Assembly: GCF_034479615.1 (NCBI RefSeq)
Contig: NZ_CP140255.1
Location: forward strand, 3,906,001-3,970,000
Reading direction: 5' to 3'
From: Vreelandella neptunia
GTDB taxonomy: Bacteria > Pseudomonadota > Gammaproteobacteria > Pseudomonadales > Halomonadaceae
DNA length: 64,000 nucleotides
Shown piece after piece: positions 25,503-34,597 of the stretch. The notes beneath the pieces were generated by a model that was not told the origin of the DNA, ran no database searches, and was given only the letters and a program-made list of their open reading frames with translations. The translations under genes and the position numbers were made by a program. Numbering within the stretch: the first letter of the stretch is position 1; each line of letters begins with the position of its first letter.

Positions 25503-28500
25503 TTATCCATCCTCCGTTCTTACCTTCCCCCACTGCCCAACCCCTTCGGCAATTAAGCTCAGTTGGCGCACCACAAGGGCACCGGTCTCTTCATTGCCAC
25601 CGGTGAGTTGCCGACGTTGGAACTCTCGTTTGATATCTTCCCAGCGCTGCTTATCCTCTTCGCTTAGGGTGCCTCTAAGCTCTTTCAGCTTGAGTAGATT
25701 CTCTTCAGCGCCGTGGGTTAACAGCTGCGCTTCGCCGACGTAGTGGTCATCAATGATCGCTTCAAGCTCGTCGTCGCTGAGGATTGGTGACATCTTCTCC
25801 GCCAACCGATTCATATTGCGGTAGCTGCCCTGCAACCGGAACGGCGGCTCGGTGCGGTACTCGTCAGCTTGGGCGCTGGAGGCGATATACTGCTGATTGA
25901 CGCGCAGCACCACTTCACGTGCTTTAAACATATTCTTCAGCACCGCCACGATCTCTTCGCGCTCTGCGGCGCTATAGTCGTGTTCAAAGTCGGTGTTCGG
26001 CACCTCACGGCCCATGGCGATATCAACAAAGCGGTAAAAATCGTCCATGCCCCGCGTGGCCAAAGAGGCAAGCACCGTATTGGCACTCATGGCGTTCTCG
26101 ATGTAGGAGAGCGCAAACACCTCCTCCATGCCGCTTAATACATCGCCCAGGTTATAAACATCGGCGCGGTTGGCCAGCATGTCGGGCACTTTGAACACGT
26201 CGCCGCTTTCGGTGTAGGGGTTACCCGCCATGGCGATGCAGAAGCGCTTACCGCGCATATCGTAGGTCTTGGTGCGCCCGTTCCAGATACCGTCTACCCG
26301 CCGGCTGCCGTCGCATAGCGAGATAAACTTCTGCAAAAACTCCGGATGCGTATGCTGAATATCATCCAGATAGAGCATCACGTTGTTGCCCATTTCAAAC
26401 GCCAAGTTGAGCTTGATCAGCTCGGCCCTGGCGGTGGAGTGGGTAGCCGCGTCAGGATCCAGCGAGGTCACATCGTGACCAAGGCTGGGGCAATTAATCT
26501 TCATAAAGATCAGCCCCAGGCGGTTCGCCACATACTCCATCAGGGTGGTTTTACCGTAGCCGGGGGGCGAGATCATCATCAGCAAACCGCTATTATCCGT
26601 TCGCCGCGTATCTCCCACCGTGCCCATCTGCTTAGCCAGGTTATCGCCAATAATGGGTAGGTAGCTTTCGGTAATCAGCTTGTTGCGCACAAAGGAGTTG
26701 AGCGGTTTAGGTAGGTACTCTTCTAGCCGCAACTGCTCCCGCTGCTCGCGTAAAATCAGCTGACGACGCTCTTGCAGTGCCGTCCAGTCGCGTATGACGA
26801 CCTGTTCATGGTGGCGCAGCCGCTCCTGAAAATCGTCTAGCTGAAGCGTGAGCTCCTGTTGTTCAAGACGCCCATGCTGGCCCAGTAGGCCGGTAACGGT
26901 GAAGGCTAGCTCGACATTATGGGTCGCGGTACTTAACCGGTCAGCCGTATTGAGCATAGCAATCGCTTCAGGCAGGTAGTGCAGCAACGCCTCTTGCTTG
27001 GCTTGCCCCGCGTGGGCCTGCAGCCAGTGGGAAGTGATCACCCAGCGGGCACCGGGGTTACCCGCCACCACCGCCAGGGCCTCTTGGAAGTGTGCGTAGT
27101 GGCCCTGCTGCTGCATGGAGGTGGTAAAGCTCTCCACCAGGCTGGCGGCGTACTGGGTGACCGGAAAACGTTCGCCCTCTTCAGCCAACTGGCGCACCAG
27201 AAAGTCAGTGGCACTGCTTATCTGACTCACCGAGCACTTGATCTGTTGGGCCGATACAAAAGCATCAAGCTGCGGCTGTACTTCCTGAATCAAGGCCCGT
27301 AGCAGATCCTCGCTATTCATAATGCGGCATAGAATGCCTGCCGAAAGACAGCGAGCGCGCAGGTTACGGGTCGCGTCTTCATCGTGAATGCGATCGGCCC
27401 AGAACAGCATCGCCAGCGCCCGGGGCAGTGGCCCAAACCCTAGCAAACCAGCGCTTTGGCGAGCCGGCCATAGGGTGCGTACGATTAATGCAGCATCGTG
27501 GTCGTGGATACCTTTTTCGTAGCTTTCGCGATAGCGCGGTGAGGCAAAATTAGCAATCTGGCGCTGAAGCTCGCTGAAATCTTCGACATTAATTGGCTTA
27601 GCACCGGGCTTCGCCAACTCGTCCATAAAGCGATAAGCAAGATACTCGGCGCGATAGACCGCTGAGCTTTCCGAAGGCAGCAGCATACCCCAGTAGTCTT
27701 GCAGCTCGGTCAGTCGCTCATCTTCCAGAGGCTCGTAATACTGGGTGCCCGTCAGGTGCAGCATGATGCGCTCTTGGCGAGGTACCAGGGTTAAATCAAG
27801 ATGCTGCTGGTTGACGCTGAAGCGGTGGCGCGGCCCCAGGCGAATAACATCGCCACCGGATTCATAGATATCGGAACGGTCGCGCACGCTACGCATGGCG
27901 GCATCTTGGGAGGAGCGAAGCCGACCGGCGATATCGTCCGCCTCAAGATTGCCGCCCATCTCGCGTAGCTCATCGATCATGCTACGCACTTTGCCCACCA
28001 TGGCATCCGCTGCGAAGAAGCTATGCAGCTCTTCCAGGGTTTCAAAGCGCTCCGTTCTTCGCTCCACGTTGGCCAGAATCCGCTGGCTGGCGTCGGTTAG
28101 GGTGGAGACGCGGCGTTGACGCTCATTCTGCAGCTGCTGGCGGCGTGCTTCGATGCTTTCGTGGGCGCTTTCACGCTGTTCGAGAATGGTGGTTAAAAAT
28201 TCATCAAATTCGCCGAACTGACTCTCCAGCTCCTGGAGTTGGTCGAGTATGCGGGTCATCAGCTGGTCGCAGTCGTCGGGTTCCCGCAGCGCACCCACGC
28301 CATTAGCCAGGCTCTGCTCAAACAGCCGGATCTGGGCCGCAAACTGCGCCTGAGCCTCTGCGCTGCCCTGCTCTCTTAAACGGATCTCAGCCTCGGAGCG
28401 CTGCTGATTAATCGAGGCGTAGATACTAGAGATATTCTCGGTGATCCGCGTTTGCTCGATAGCATCTCCACCGGACATCGACGACAGCAGCCCTTGAATC

Positions 28501-30431
28501 ATATCCAGGCCCGCAGTCAACTCGCGATAGCGCCCCACGCACTCTGCTAGCTGCTGGCGATTTTCCGCTTCGCCCACCTGCTCTTTCAATGTCGCCAGGG
28601 TTTCTCGGTACCCGTCCAAGGCTTCAGGCTGGGCAAGAAAGCTAAAGGTCTGCTGGGTCAGCGACTGTTCCGCTTTATCCAGCGCTTGCTCTAACGTTTG
28701 CAGGCGCTCCTCATCAAGATAGCGGCGCTCGCGCAACGCCATCAGCCGACCACGATGGTCGCGTAAGTGCTTTAAGTAGGTAACAAATAGATCGGGGGTT
28801 TTCCAACTACTGGGCTTGAGCTCCCGCAGCAGCGTCGCCTGCTGTTTTTCAACCTCGTCTAGCGCCTGGGCTGTCTGGGCACGAATCGCCTGGACTTTCT
28901 CATACTCATCGAGCATCATTTCAGCGGTGTGTTTTAGCTGCTCAAGCGCGGCCTGGATTGTCTGGAAATCAGCTTCACCAATCCAGTGGAACTGGTTCAG
29001 CGTGCGGTCGACCCGCCGGATGATGGCGTTAAAGTGGCGCTCTGACGCCTGCTGCTCGTTAGCGAGCTGCACAATACTATTGAGCTCGGCAATGCCGCGT
29101 ACCAGATCAGGGTTACCGATTCGGCCTAGTGGCGTATCGTTACGCACCGCATCCTGAGCATGAAATCGCTCCGACATAAAGGGCGTCGCCCATACCTGGA
29201 TAGGATGAACCAGCGTGGGCTCGTCTTCAGCGTAAAAAATCGCCAGGTGACCGTTTTCAAGTATCGCCGCCCCGTGCCCCACCATGGGAGTATCGACCTG
29301 CTTGCGGATCAAGTTGTAGCGATAAAGCACCACCTGGCCGGTTTGCGGCGCGTAGAAAATGTAAAGAACATCTTCGCCGTTTGGCGAGCGAACCATGCGC
29401 TTGAAACGCAGGTCTTCCTCGGGGACTTCGTAGGTGGTCAACTCACCGGTATTTAAGTAGTAGCCTGAAGGAAAAATCAGGCCGTGGTTTTCCGGCAGCT
29501 CAACCACCGAGCCCGCCATGGCATCGACACGTTTAACGTGCTGCTCGCCACGATTAAAAAGATAGTAGCGCCACTGTTTCTCATTGAAGGGCAAAATGCG
29601 GATCAGCACCACTGCACCAAGATCAGCATATTCAAAGCTGGCATCGTCCAGCGACTGGGAGTCTGACTCCACTGGGTCGGTAAAGACGCCTTCGCCGCTG
29701 CTGGTGTTGTTCTCAATTTTGAAGGTAATGTTGCCGCGCAGGTTATCAACGAAGACCGTATCAAGGATATTCAGATGGGGCGCACGGCCTTGCTCTTGCA
29801 TATCCCGGCCTGCTGTCTGCCAGGGGAAAGCAAAGCGGTCAGGAAAGATCAGGTCACGCTCACCACGATTATCGATATAGCGGCTCACCTCGCCGCTCGC
29901 GGCTAATTCCCAGCGGAAGACACGCAGGTCGCTAAGTTTTTCACCTATTTGAAAAGCGATCAGCAGTTTGTTGTTCAGGGTGACCAGCTGAACCAGCGTA
30001 GCGTGACTGTAGTATTTCTGTAGTTCTTTGAAATCCTGAACAAAGCGGCTCTCGGTGAGGAAGCTATCCGCCATCGGCGCTTCACTTAACTCAAGCCCCT
30101 CTTCATCATCTTTGAGGTGATAAAGCGCAAAGATATCGCTCGCTTCCAGCTCTTTACGCAACCCTAATTGAACATTGAAGCCAAACAGAATTTGCTCACC
30201 AATGCGCACCATATCGCGAGCAATGGCGTTATTTTCGGTGCGTACCCGGGCTCTGCCTAAAAGCGCCATGCTGCTGCTACCGAAAACGTCAGCGCGGGCT
30301 TCATTCAGTTTACCGATCGATGCGCCCAGCTCGCCGCCCCGGGTTCTCAACCGCCGCTGAATCGTCTCAAATGCGGTGCTTTCTCTGACGATATTTTCAA
30401 CCGAAGCGTGCTCCTTCGACATAGTGTTCAT
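25503..30431 (-). CDS. Giant coiled-coil AAA ATPase, DNA-repair ATPase (DUF3686) family
   Basis: 1642-residue protein. The N-terminal about 450 residues look like a beta-rich module (repeated segments of the type GEDVLYIFYAPQTGQVVLYR). Residues about 450-900 are dominated by Glu/Gln/Leu-rich coiled coil, followed by a helical domain. Near the C-terminus is an AAA ATPase core: Walker A PPGYGKTTL with Lys1294, Walker B VMLYLDDIQ at about 1352-1358, and a sensor-like AMAGNPYTESGD. The family is commonly annotated as a DNA-repair ATPase from resemblance only. It is the third gene of a unit with a YqiJ-like membrane protein and flotillin, suggesting work at a membrane microdomain. No catalytic partner domain was recognised. 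Confidence 0.85.
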   Translation of the reverse strand: MNTMSKEHASVENIVRESTAFETIQRRLRTRGGELGASIGKLNEARADVFGSSSMALLGRARVRTENNAIARDMVRIGEQILFGFNVQLGLRKELEASDIFALYHLKDDEEGLELSEAPMADSFLTESRFVQDFKELQKYYSHATLVQLVTLNNKLLIAFQIGEKLSDLRVFRWELAASGEVSRYIDNRGERDLIFPDRFAFPWQTAGRDMQEQGRAPHLNILDTVFVDNLRGNITFKIENNTSSGEGVFTDPVESDSQSLDDASFEYADLGAVVLIRILPFNEKQWRYYLFNRGEQHVKRVDAMAGSVVELPENHGLIFPSGYYLNTGELTTYEVPEEDLRFKRMVRSPNGEDVLYIFYAPQTGQVVLYRYNLIRKQVDTPMVGHGAAILENGHLAIFYAEDEPTLVHPIQVWATPFMSERFHAQDAVRNDTPLGRIGNPDLVRGIAELNSIVQLANEQQASERHFNAIIRRVDRTLNQFHWIGEADFQTIQAALEQLKHTAEMMLDEYEKVQAIRAQTAQALDEVEKQQATLLRELKPSSWKTPDLFVTYLKHLRDHRGRLMALRERRYLDEERLQTLEQALDKAEQSLTQQTFSFLAQPEALDGYRETLATLKEQVGEAENRQQLAECVGRYRELTAGLDMIQGLLSSMSGGDAIEQTRITENISSIYASINQQRSEAEIRLREQGSAEAQAQFAAQIRLFEQSLANGVGALREPDDCDQLMTRILDQLQELESQFGEFDEFLTTILEQRESAHESIEARRQQLQNERQRRVSTLTDASQRILANVERRTERFETLEELHSFFAADAMVGKVRSMIDELREMGGNLEADDIAGRLRSSQDAAMRSVRDRSDIYESGGDVIRLGPRHRFSVNQQHLDLTLVPRQERIMLHLTGTQYYEPLEDERLTELQDYWGMLLPSESSAVYRAEYLAYRFMDELAKPGAKPINVEDFSELQRQIANFASPRYRESYEKGIHDHDAALIVRTLWPARQSAGLLGFGPLPRALAMLFWADRIHDEDATRNLRARCLSAGILCRIMNSEDLLRALIQEVQPQLDAFVSAQQIKCSVSQISSATDFLVRQLAEEGERFPVTQYAASLVESFTTSMQQQGHYAHFQEALAVVAGNPGARWVITSHWLQAHAGQAKQEALLHYLPEAIAMLNTADRLSTATHNVELAFTVTGLLGQHGRLEQQELTLQLDDFQERLRHHEQVVIRDWTALQERRQLILREQREQLRLEEYLPKPLNSFVRNKLITESYLPIIGDNLAKQMGTVGDTRRTDNSGLLMMISPPGYGKTTLMEYVANRLGLIFMKINCPSLGHDVTSLDPDAATHSTARAELIKLNLAFEMGNNVMLYLDDIQHTHPEFLQKFISLCDGSRRVDGIWNGRTKTYDMRGKRFCIAMAGNPYTESGDVFKVPDMLANRADVYNLGDVLSGMEEVFALSYIENAMSANTVLASLATRGMDDFYRFVDIAMGREVPNTDFEHDYSAAEREEIVAVLKNMFKAREVVLRVNQQYIASSAQADEYRTEPPFRLQGSYRNMNRLAEKMSPILSDDELEAIIDDHYVGEAQLLTHGAEENLLKLKELRGTLSEEDKQRWEDIKREFQRRQLTGGNEETGALVVRQLSLIAEGVGQWGKVRTEDG

Positions 30432-30460
30432 CCTGAAAAAGTGCTCACTAGAAATAGCAA

Positions 30461-30488
30461 AGACCGCAATGGGTGACAGTTGCGGTCT
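30461..30488. other. Hairpin in the leader of the giant ATPase gene
   Basis: AGACCGCAA (30461-30469) and TTGCGGTCT (30480-30488) pair perfectly around 10 nt, about 30-57 bp upstream of the ATPase start. No T run follows on the minus strand. With the hairpin at 30545-30570 it may set the ATPase:flotillin ratio. Confidence 0.4.
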
Positions 30489-30544
30489 CAGGGTTTGTAC
30501 GAAAAGTCACCGGCTGCTTAGCGCGAGACTACCGGTAAGGGTAA

Positions 30545-30570
30545 GGCGGCTCTCCCCTTCGAGAGCCGCC
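30545..30570. other. GC-rich hairpin directly after the flotillin stop
   Basis: GGCGGCTCTC (30545-30554) and GAGAGCCGCC (30561-30570) form a 10-bp perfect stem with a 6-nt loop, 7 bp past the flotillin stop. A T tract is missing, so this may be mRNA 3'-end protection or a partial terminator. Confidence 0.5.
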
Positions 30571-30576
30571 CAGCCT

Positions 30577-32508
30577 TTAGGCAGACTCGGAAGACTTGCC
30601 TGGGTTCATAGCACGGCTCGCCAAGCCAGCCAGCGTGGCTTGCAGCGCCGGCGATTTATCAAGCACGCCTTGCACTGCTTTACCGTAGCCTAGGCCGGCG
30701 GTGAGCTTTTCAAACACATCGCTGTCGCCACCAATCAGCTCAAACTTGGCATTTTGCATCGCGGCAGCCATCACTTTGCCATTTTCGAGCATACCGATGC
30801 GCTGGGCTTCGATTTGCGCCATGACTTCTTTCTCGTGGACTTCCAAGTTCATGCGGAACTCTTCGAAGTGGCGAGCCTCTTCGGACATATTGTCGTAAGC
30901 GCGCAGCTTTTCGACCAAGCCATTCGCTTCGGCTTTAGCCATTGCTTCCCGAGCCTGTGCTTTTGCGGTGCCCAGTTTTTCCTCGCCCATGGCCTCGGCT
31001 TCAAGGCGCTGTTCAAGAATACGCACTTCCGCCAGTCCGGCATCTTCATCAGCTTTCGCATTGGCCGTTTTAACTTCGGCCTGGGCAAAGCCTTCACTGC
31101 GCTGGGCGTGAGCACGTGCTTCCAGCACTTGTGCTTCGGCCAACCCATCTGCCGCGGCAAGTGCTTGTTGGCCACGCGCCTGCTTCTCTTCTGCGGCGGA
31201 TTTCTTCTCTGCCGCATCCAGATCAGCTTGGGCGCGAATAACCGCTTCTTCCGCTTCCAGCTTGGAGCGCTCGAAGACTGCTTCCGCGGCGCGCACTTCT
31301 TTGAGCTTGCGCTCTTCCGCTTCGGCTTGAGCTGCGGTCAGGCGTGTGACCTTCTGACGCTCAGCTTCAGCGCGGTTGCGCACATCGTTAATATTCTCTT
31401 CTTCTTCAGCCACGCTGCGCTCAACCGCAATACGCTGGCTGGTAATGTCGGCAATCTCTTTGCGCTCTTCTTCCAGCGCTTTCTCCATACCGATTCGTTC
31501 AATTTCTACCGCGCGCTCGCGGGTCACATCCTCAAGCTCTTTCGCCTGACGAATGCGCACCTCTTCGATTTGTACCGCACGCTCGCGGGCCTTGGTGGCC
31601 ATTTCGATCTGGCGCTGCTTGTTCTCTTCGGCAATCGCCAGCTCTTCATCGGTTTTAATCCGCGCGGCTTCGCTTTTCGCACGTTCTTGCTGAAGCACCT
31701 GCTCGGCTTCAGACTGCTCACGAGACTGCAGGCTTTCGATTTCACGACGCTGACGCGCCTCGGCATCGGCCTGAGTTCGCTCAAGCTCTAATGCGGCTTC
31801 ACGAGCCGATACATTTTTGCGCTGAATTTCCAGCTCTTGGTCGCGCTCCAGGCGGTTGGTTTCAACATTGTGCCGGGCGGTAATCTCGGTGATGCATTTG
31901 ATACCTTCTGAATCCAGAATATTGTTCGGATCCAGCGAGCTTTTTGGCGTCTGCTCTAAATAATCAATGGCAACGTCTTCGAGAATATAGCCATTAAGAT
32001 CCTGACCAATGGTCTCAACAATGGCGTCGCGGAACTGCTGGCGCTCTTCGAAGAGCTGCATGAAGTCCATCTTTTTACCGACGGTCTTCAATGCTTCACT
32101 GAACTTGGCGTTAAACAACTCATTAACGGCATCGCGATCGGAAGCACGACCTACGCCAACGGATTTAGCAACGCGCAAGACGTCTTCGGCAGTGGCATTG
32201 ACGCGTAGGTAGAATGCTACGCTAATGTCGGCACGCAAATTATCGCGGCAAATCAGCCCCTCTTTCCCGGTACGATTAAGCTCCAGGGTGATCACCGACA
32301 CCTTCATGGTTTCGGAACGGTGAACAACGGGCAGCACCATAGCCCCGGTAAAGTAAACCTTGGGCGTTGAGGAAAGGTCATTAACGATTAATGCCTGGCC
32401 TTGATCTATTTTTCGATAAAAGGCTTTAAACAGTGCCAGTATCGCAAGCAGTGCAATAACAATCACACTGACAGTCACCAGTAGTGGCATGATCCACGAC
32501 AAATCCAT
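30577..32508 (-). CDS. yqiK: Flotillin family protein (YqiK-like)
   Basis: 643-residue inner-membrane scaffold protein. One N-terminal membrane helix (about 6-28), an SPFH/band-7 domain (about 35-210) with YFTGAMVLPVVHRSE and the C-terminal SPFH segment DLNGYILEDVAIDYLEQTP, then a long Ala/Glu/Arg-rich coiled coil (about 225-560) and a short C-terminal oligomerisation domain. Flotillins assemble membrane microdomains. The start is ATG 32508 (MDLSWIMP), with AGGAG 6 nt upstream; the frame reaches 32526 without better support. It follows the YqiJ-like gene closely and precedes the giant ATPase, giving a three-gene unit. Confidence 0.94.
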   Translation of the reverse strand: MDLSWIMPLLVTVSVIVIALLAILALFKAFYRKIDQGQALIVNDLSSTPKVYFTGAMVLPVVHRSETMKVSVITLELNRTGKEGLICRDNLRADISVAFYLRVNATAEDVLRVAKSVGVGRASDRDAVNELFNAKFSEALKTVGKKMDFMQLFEERQQFRDAIVETIGQDLNGYILEDVAIDYLEQTPKSSLDPNNILDSEGIKCITEITARHNVETNRLERDQELEIQRKNVSAREAALELERTQADAEARQRREIESLQSREQSEAEQVLQQERAKSEAARIKTDEELAIAEENKQRQIEMATKARERAVQIEEVRIRQAKELEDVTRERAVEIERIGMEKALEEERKEIADITSQRIAVERSVAEEEENINDVRNRAEAERQKVTRLTAAQAEAEERKLKEVRAAEAVFERSKLEAEEAVIRAQADLDAAEKKSAAEEKQARGQQALAAADGLAEAQVLEARAHAQRSEGFAQAEVKTANAKADEDAGLAEVRILEQRLEAEAMGEEKLGTAKAQAREAMAKAEANGLVEKLRAYDNMSEEARHFEEFRMNLEVHEKEVMAQIEAQRIGMLENGKVMAAAMQNAKFELIGGDSDVFEKLTAGLGYGKAVQGVLDKSPALQATLAGLASRAMNPGKSSESA

Positions 32509-32531
32509 CTTTATCTCCTGCACCAAGGCAA

Positions 32532-33164
32532 TTAATCGGCTAAGCCGGCTTCAAAATCTTTTTCAGATACCACCCAATACGCATCTTCAGTCAACAGGTA
32601 CTGAATAATGATGGCGCGCTCGCCGCGCACCAGCGCTGAGTCGCTTCGCACTTGCAAAATAAGATGATCGCCATCGATATGCGCATCGGCGCGACCTTTC
32701 TCTTTTGTCACCTCTGCCGAGCGAACCGTGCACTGCTTACCTGTCAAACGCTGCTCAATAGGCAGGTGCTGAGCGGGTCGAAAAAGGGGCCGCAAAGGGC
32801 GAATCAGAAAGGACGTTACGATAGTGGCGACAACAAACCCTAATATCAGCACGACGCTATTAAACACCCACAGCAACAGGCCTGGGGTTAGGTGGGTTCC
32901 TAACAACAGCATTGCAAAATAGCTAAACAGCCAGCCGGTTAATGCCAGCAGCGTAATCACTAGCGGCAGGGGAACGCCGTGTAAGCCCAGCGTCGCCAGT
33001 AAACCGCCCAACGCCAGCGAACCGCCTTCGCCAACATCACCCTCGACTACGTCGCTATCGACCAATCCCGATAGCGAAACTAACCAGTAAAGAACGGCAA
33101 CACTTAGTAGTACCGTAAAGATGACGGTAGGAAAGCTGGTGATAATCGAAATAAATAGGGGCAT
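32532..33164 (-). CDS. yqiJ: YqiJ-like / NfeD-like membrane protein with OB-fold domain
   Basis: 210-residue protein with about three to four hydrophobic helices in the first 125 residues and a C-terminal soluble domain (LTGKQCTVRSAEVTKEKGRA, HLILQVRSDSALVRGERAII) of the small OB-fold kind that accompanies flotillins (NfeD/YuaF/YqiJ). It is the partner of the downstream flotillin gene 23 bp away. Start ATG 33164 is preceded by AGGAGG at a short 3-nt spacing. Remarkably, half of that AGGAGG is the end of the IS30 element inserted immediately upstream, so the native leader is gone. A TTG-started extension to 33209 lies in the IS end and is not credible. Confidence 0.82.
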   Translation of the reverse strand: MPLFISIITSFPTVIFTVLLSVAVLYWLVSLSGLVDSDVVEGDVGEGGSLALGGLLATLGLHGVPLPLVITLLALTGWLFSYFAMLLLGTHLTPGLLLWVFNSVVLILGFVVATIVTSFLIRPLRPLFRPAQHLPIEQRLTGKQCTVRSAEVTKEKGRADAHIDGDHLILQVRSDSALVRGERAIIIQYLLTEDAYWVVSEKDFEAGLAD

Positions 33165-33170
33165 GCGCCT

Positions 33171-34272
33171 CCTGGATTCATAGAATAACCGCAGCACTTT
33201 GGACCACAAGGTAGAGGCAGGAGGGTCAGCGCCGGTACCCTCTCTGCCTTACCTACCAAAGTGAAGCAGAGCATGGGATACCGACAACTGACCCAGAGCC
33301 AACGATACCAAATTTTTGCCTATCTTGAGACCGGCATTAGCCAGCGAAAGATAGCTAAGGCGATTGGTGTCCATAGCAGTACCATTAGTCGCGAGATAAA
33401 GCGCAACGGTCTGACCAGTGGTTATGCGCCTGAACAGGCTCAATCGGCAAGTGATCAGCGTCGACGCACTGCCTGGAAAGTGACGAAGCGGCTGCCCAGC
33501 CTGATTCGCTGGGTCACTGACCAATTGATGGACGAATGGAGCCCTCAGCAAATCAGTGGCTTCATGGCCAATGCCAACGGGGTCTGCGTAAGCCATCAAT
33601 GGATCTATGCGTTAATCTGGGACGACAAGAAGCACGGTGGAACCTTATGGAAACGGCTCCGACTGCCACGCCAGCGGCGCTATCAGCGCCAATTGGCTAA
33701 GCGGGCGGGGTTAGGCAAAATCCCGCACCGAGTAGGCATTGAGCAGCGCCCTGCCAAGGTGGAAGAACGGCGCCATATCGGCCATTGGGAAGGCGACACG
33801 GTGCTTAAGGGCCACAAAGAATCTGGACTGGTGACCCTGGTCGAAAGACGCAGTGGCTACCTCTTGGCAGCGCGGCTGCCAACAATCACCGCCACTAGAA
33901 CGGCTCAGGCAATGACGCGGTTATTGGCACCACGCCGAGGGGCAGTGCACTCCATCACTTTGGATAATGGGTCGGAATTCGCTGAGCACCGGAAAGTTGC
34001 CAAGGCCGTCTCGGCTAAGACCTATTTTTGCGACCCGTACCGCTCATGCCAGCGTGGTACTAATGAAAACACCAATGGTCTGATTAGGCAGTATTTTCCT
34101 AAAGGTACTGACTTTCGCAAAGTGACCAATGCCGAGCTACGAAGTGTCGTCAATAAGCTAAACGATAGACCAAGGAAGCGACTGGGATACCGAACCCCAG
34201 CGCAGGTGTTCTTAGGCGAATACTTAGGAGCACTAGAAACCGCAGGTGCTGCACTTACTAGTTGAATCCAGG
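33171..34272 (+). mobile_element. IS30-family insertion sequence, apparently complete
   Basis: 1102-bp element. Ends are imperfect inverted repeats of about 26 bp: left CCTGGATTCA then GCAGCAC at 33191-33197, right GTGCTGC at 34246-34252 then TGAATCCAGG at 34263-34272. A 2-bp CT flanks each end (33169-33170 and 34273-34274), consistent with the short target duplication of this family. The single transposase gene reads rightward and its stop lies inside the right repeat. The element is inserted 6 bp upstream of the yqiJ-like start codon, in the opposite orientation to that operon. Confidence 0.9.
33261..34265 (+). CDS. IS30-family transposase
   Basis: 334-residue DDE transposase. The N-terminus has the helix-turn-helix ISQRKIAKAIGVHSSTISREIKRNG. 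The catalytic core shows GHWEGDTVLKG (first Asp), TLDNGSEFAEH (second Asp) and RGTNENTNGLIRQYFPKGTDF with the final Glu, all typical of IS30. The length is normal and I see no frameshift, so the element may be active. ATG 33273 (MGYRQLTQ) is an alternative start four codons downstream. The gene is antisense to the flanking yqiJ-like operon. Confidence 0.95.
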   Translation: MKQSMGYRQLTQSQRYQIFAYLETGISQRKIAKAIGVHSSTISREIKRNGLTSGYAPEQAQSASDQRRRTAWKVTKRLPSLIRWVTDQLMDEWSPQQISGFMANANGVCVSHQWIYALIWDDKKHGGTLWKRLRLPRQRRYQRQLAKRAGLGKIPHRVGIEQRPAKVEERRHIGHWEGDTVLKGHKESGLVTLVERRSGYLLAARLPTITATRTAQAMTRLLAPRRGAVHSITLDNGSEFAEHRKVAKAVSAKTYFCDPYRSCQRGTNENTNGLIRQYFPKGTDFRKVTNAELRSVVNKLNDRPRKRLGYRTPAQVFLGEYLGALETAGAALTS

Positions 34273-34597
34273 CTGAAAACCCGGTAAGGCTAAATATAAG
34301 CGCCATCAATACTGAATGCCGCCATGAGTGATCAACCCTTTTCATTTTGCTGAGAAAGGGCTTTTCAATAAAAAGTCGTATTAAGTCGATGCCATTTATT
34401 GCTCGAGACTTTAGCTCTGCTAGCAACGCCAAGAAAAACTACAGCATCTCCTAGCGAAATCAATTCAGTCATCGATTTTTAAGAGATATCTTACAAAACC
34501 AATAGCGAATGTCTTACAAAATCTGCCATTTTGGTCGGCTAGGTCTGATCACCAACGACAAAGTGGTGTTCAAACAAAGAAAACTTGGCTAAGGGGT
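34273..34597. other. Displaced upstream region of the YqiJ-flotillin-ATPase operon
   Basis: 325 bp without a gene, between the right end of IS30 and the stop of the nucleoside-gate gene. Before IS insertion this was directly upstream of the yqiJ-like start and presumably held its promoter. It contains a 13-bp direct repeat at 34486-34521, and a CCCTTTT...AGAAAGGG hairpin followed by CTTTT on the plus strand near 34337-34365. Confidence 0.55.
34486..34521. repeat. Direct repeat ATRTCTTACAAAA, two copies 23 bp apart
   Basis: Copies at 34486-34498 (ATATCTTACAAAA) and 34509-34521 (ATGTCTTACAAAA) differ at one base. Start-to-start spacing is 23 bp, about two helical turns, as expected for a regulator bound as tandem dimers. 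Confidence 0.45.

Noticed and set aside
30754..31791. 345-codon ORF antisense to the flotillin coiled coil
   Set aside because: It is the complement of the repetitive Ala/Glu/Arg-rich coiled-coil sequence; the Phe/Leu/His-rich product and lack of a ribosome site mark it as a shadow.
34022..34432. 136-codon minus-strand ORF over the IS30 right end
   Set aside because: Antisense to the transposase and crosses the IS boundary; no domain.
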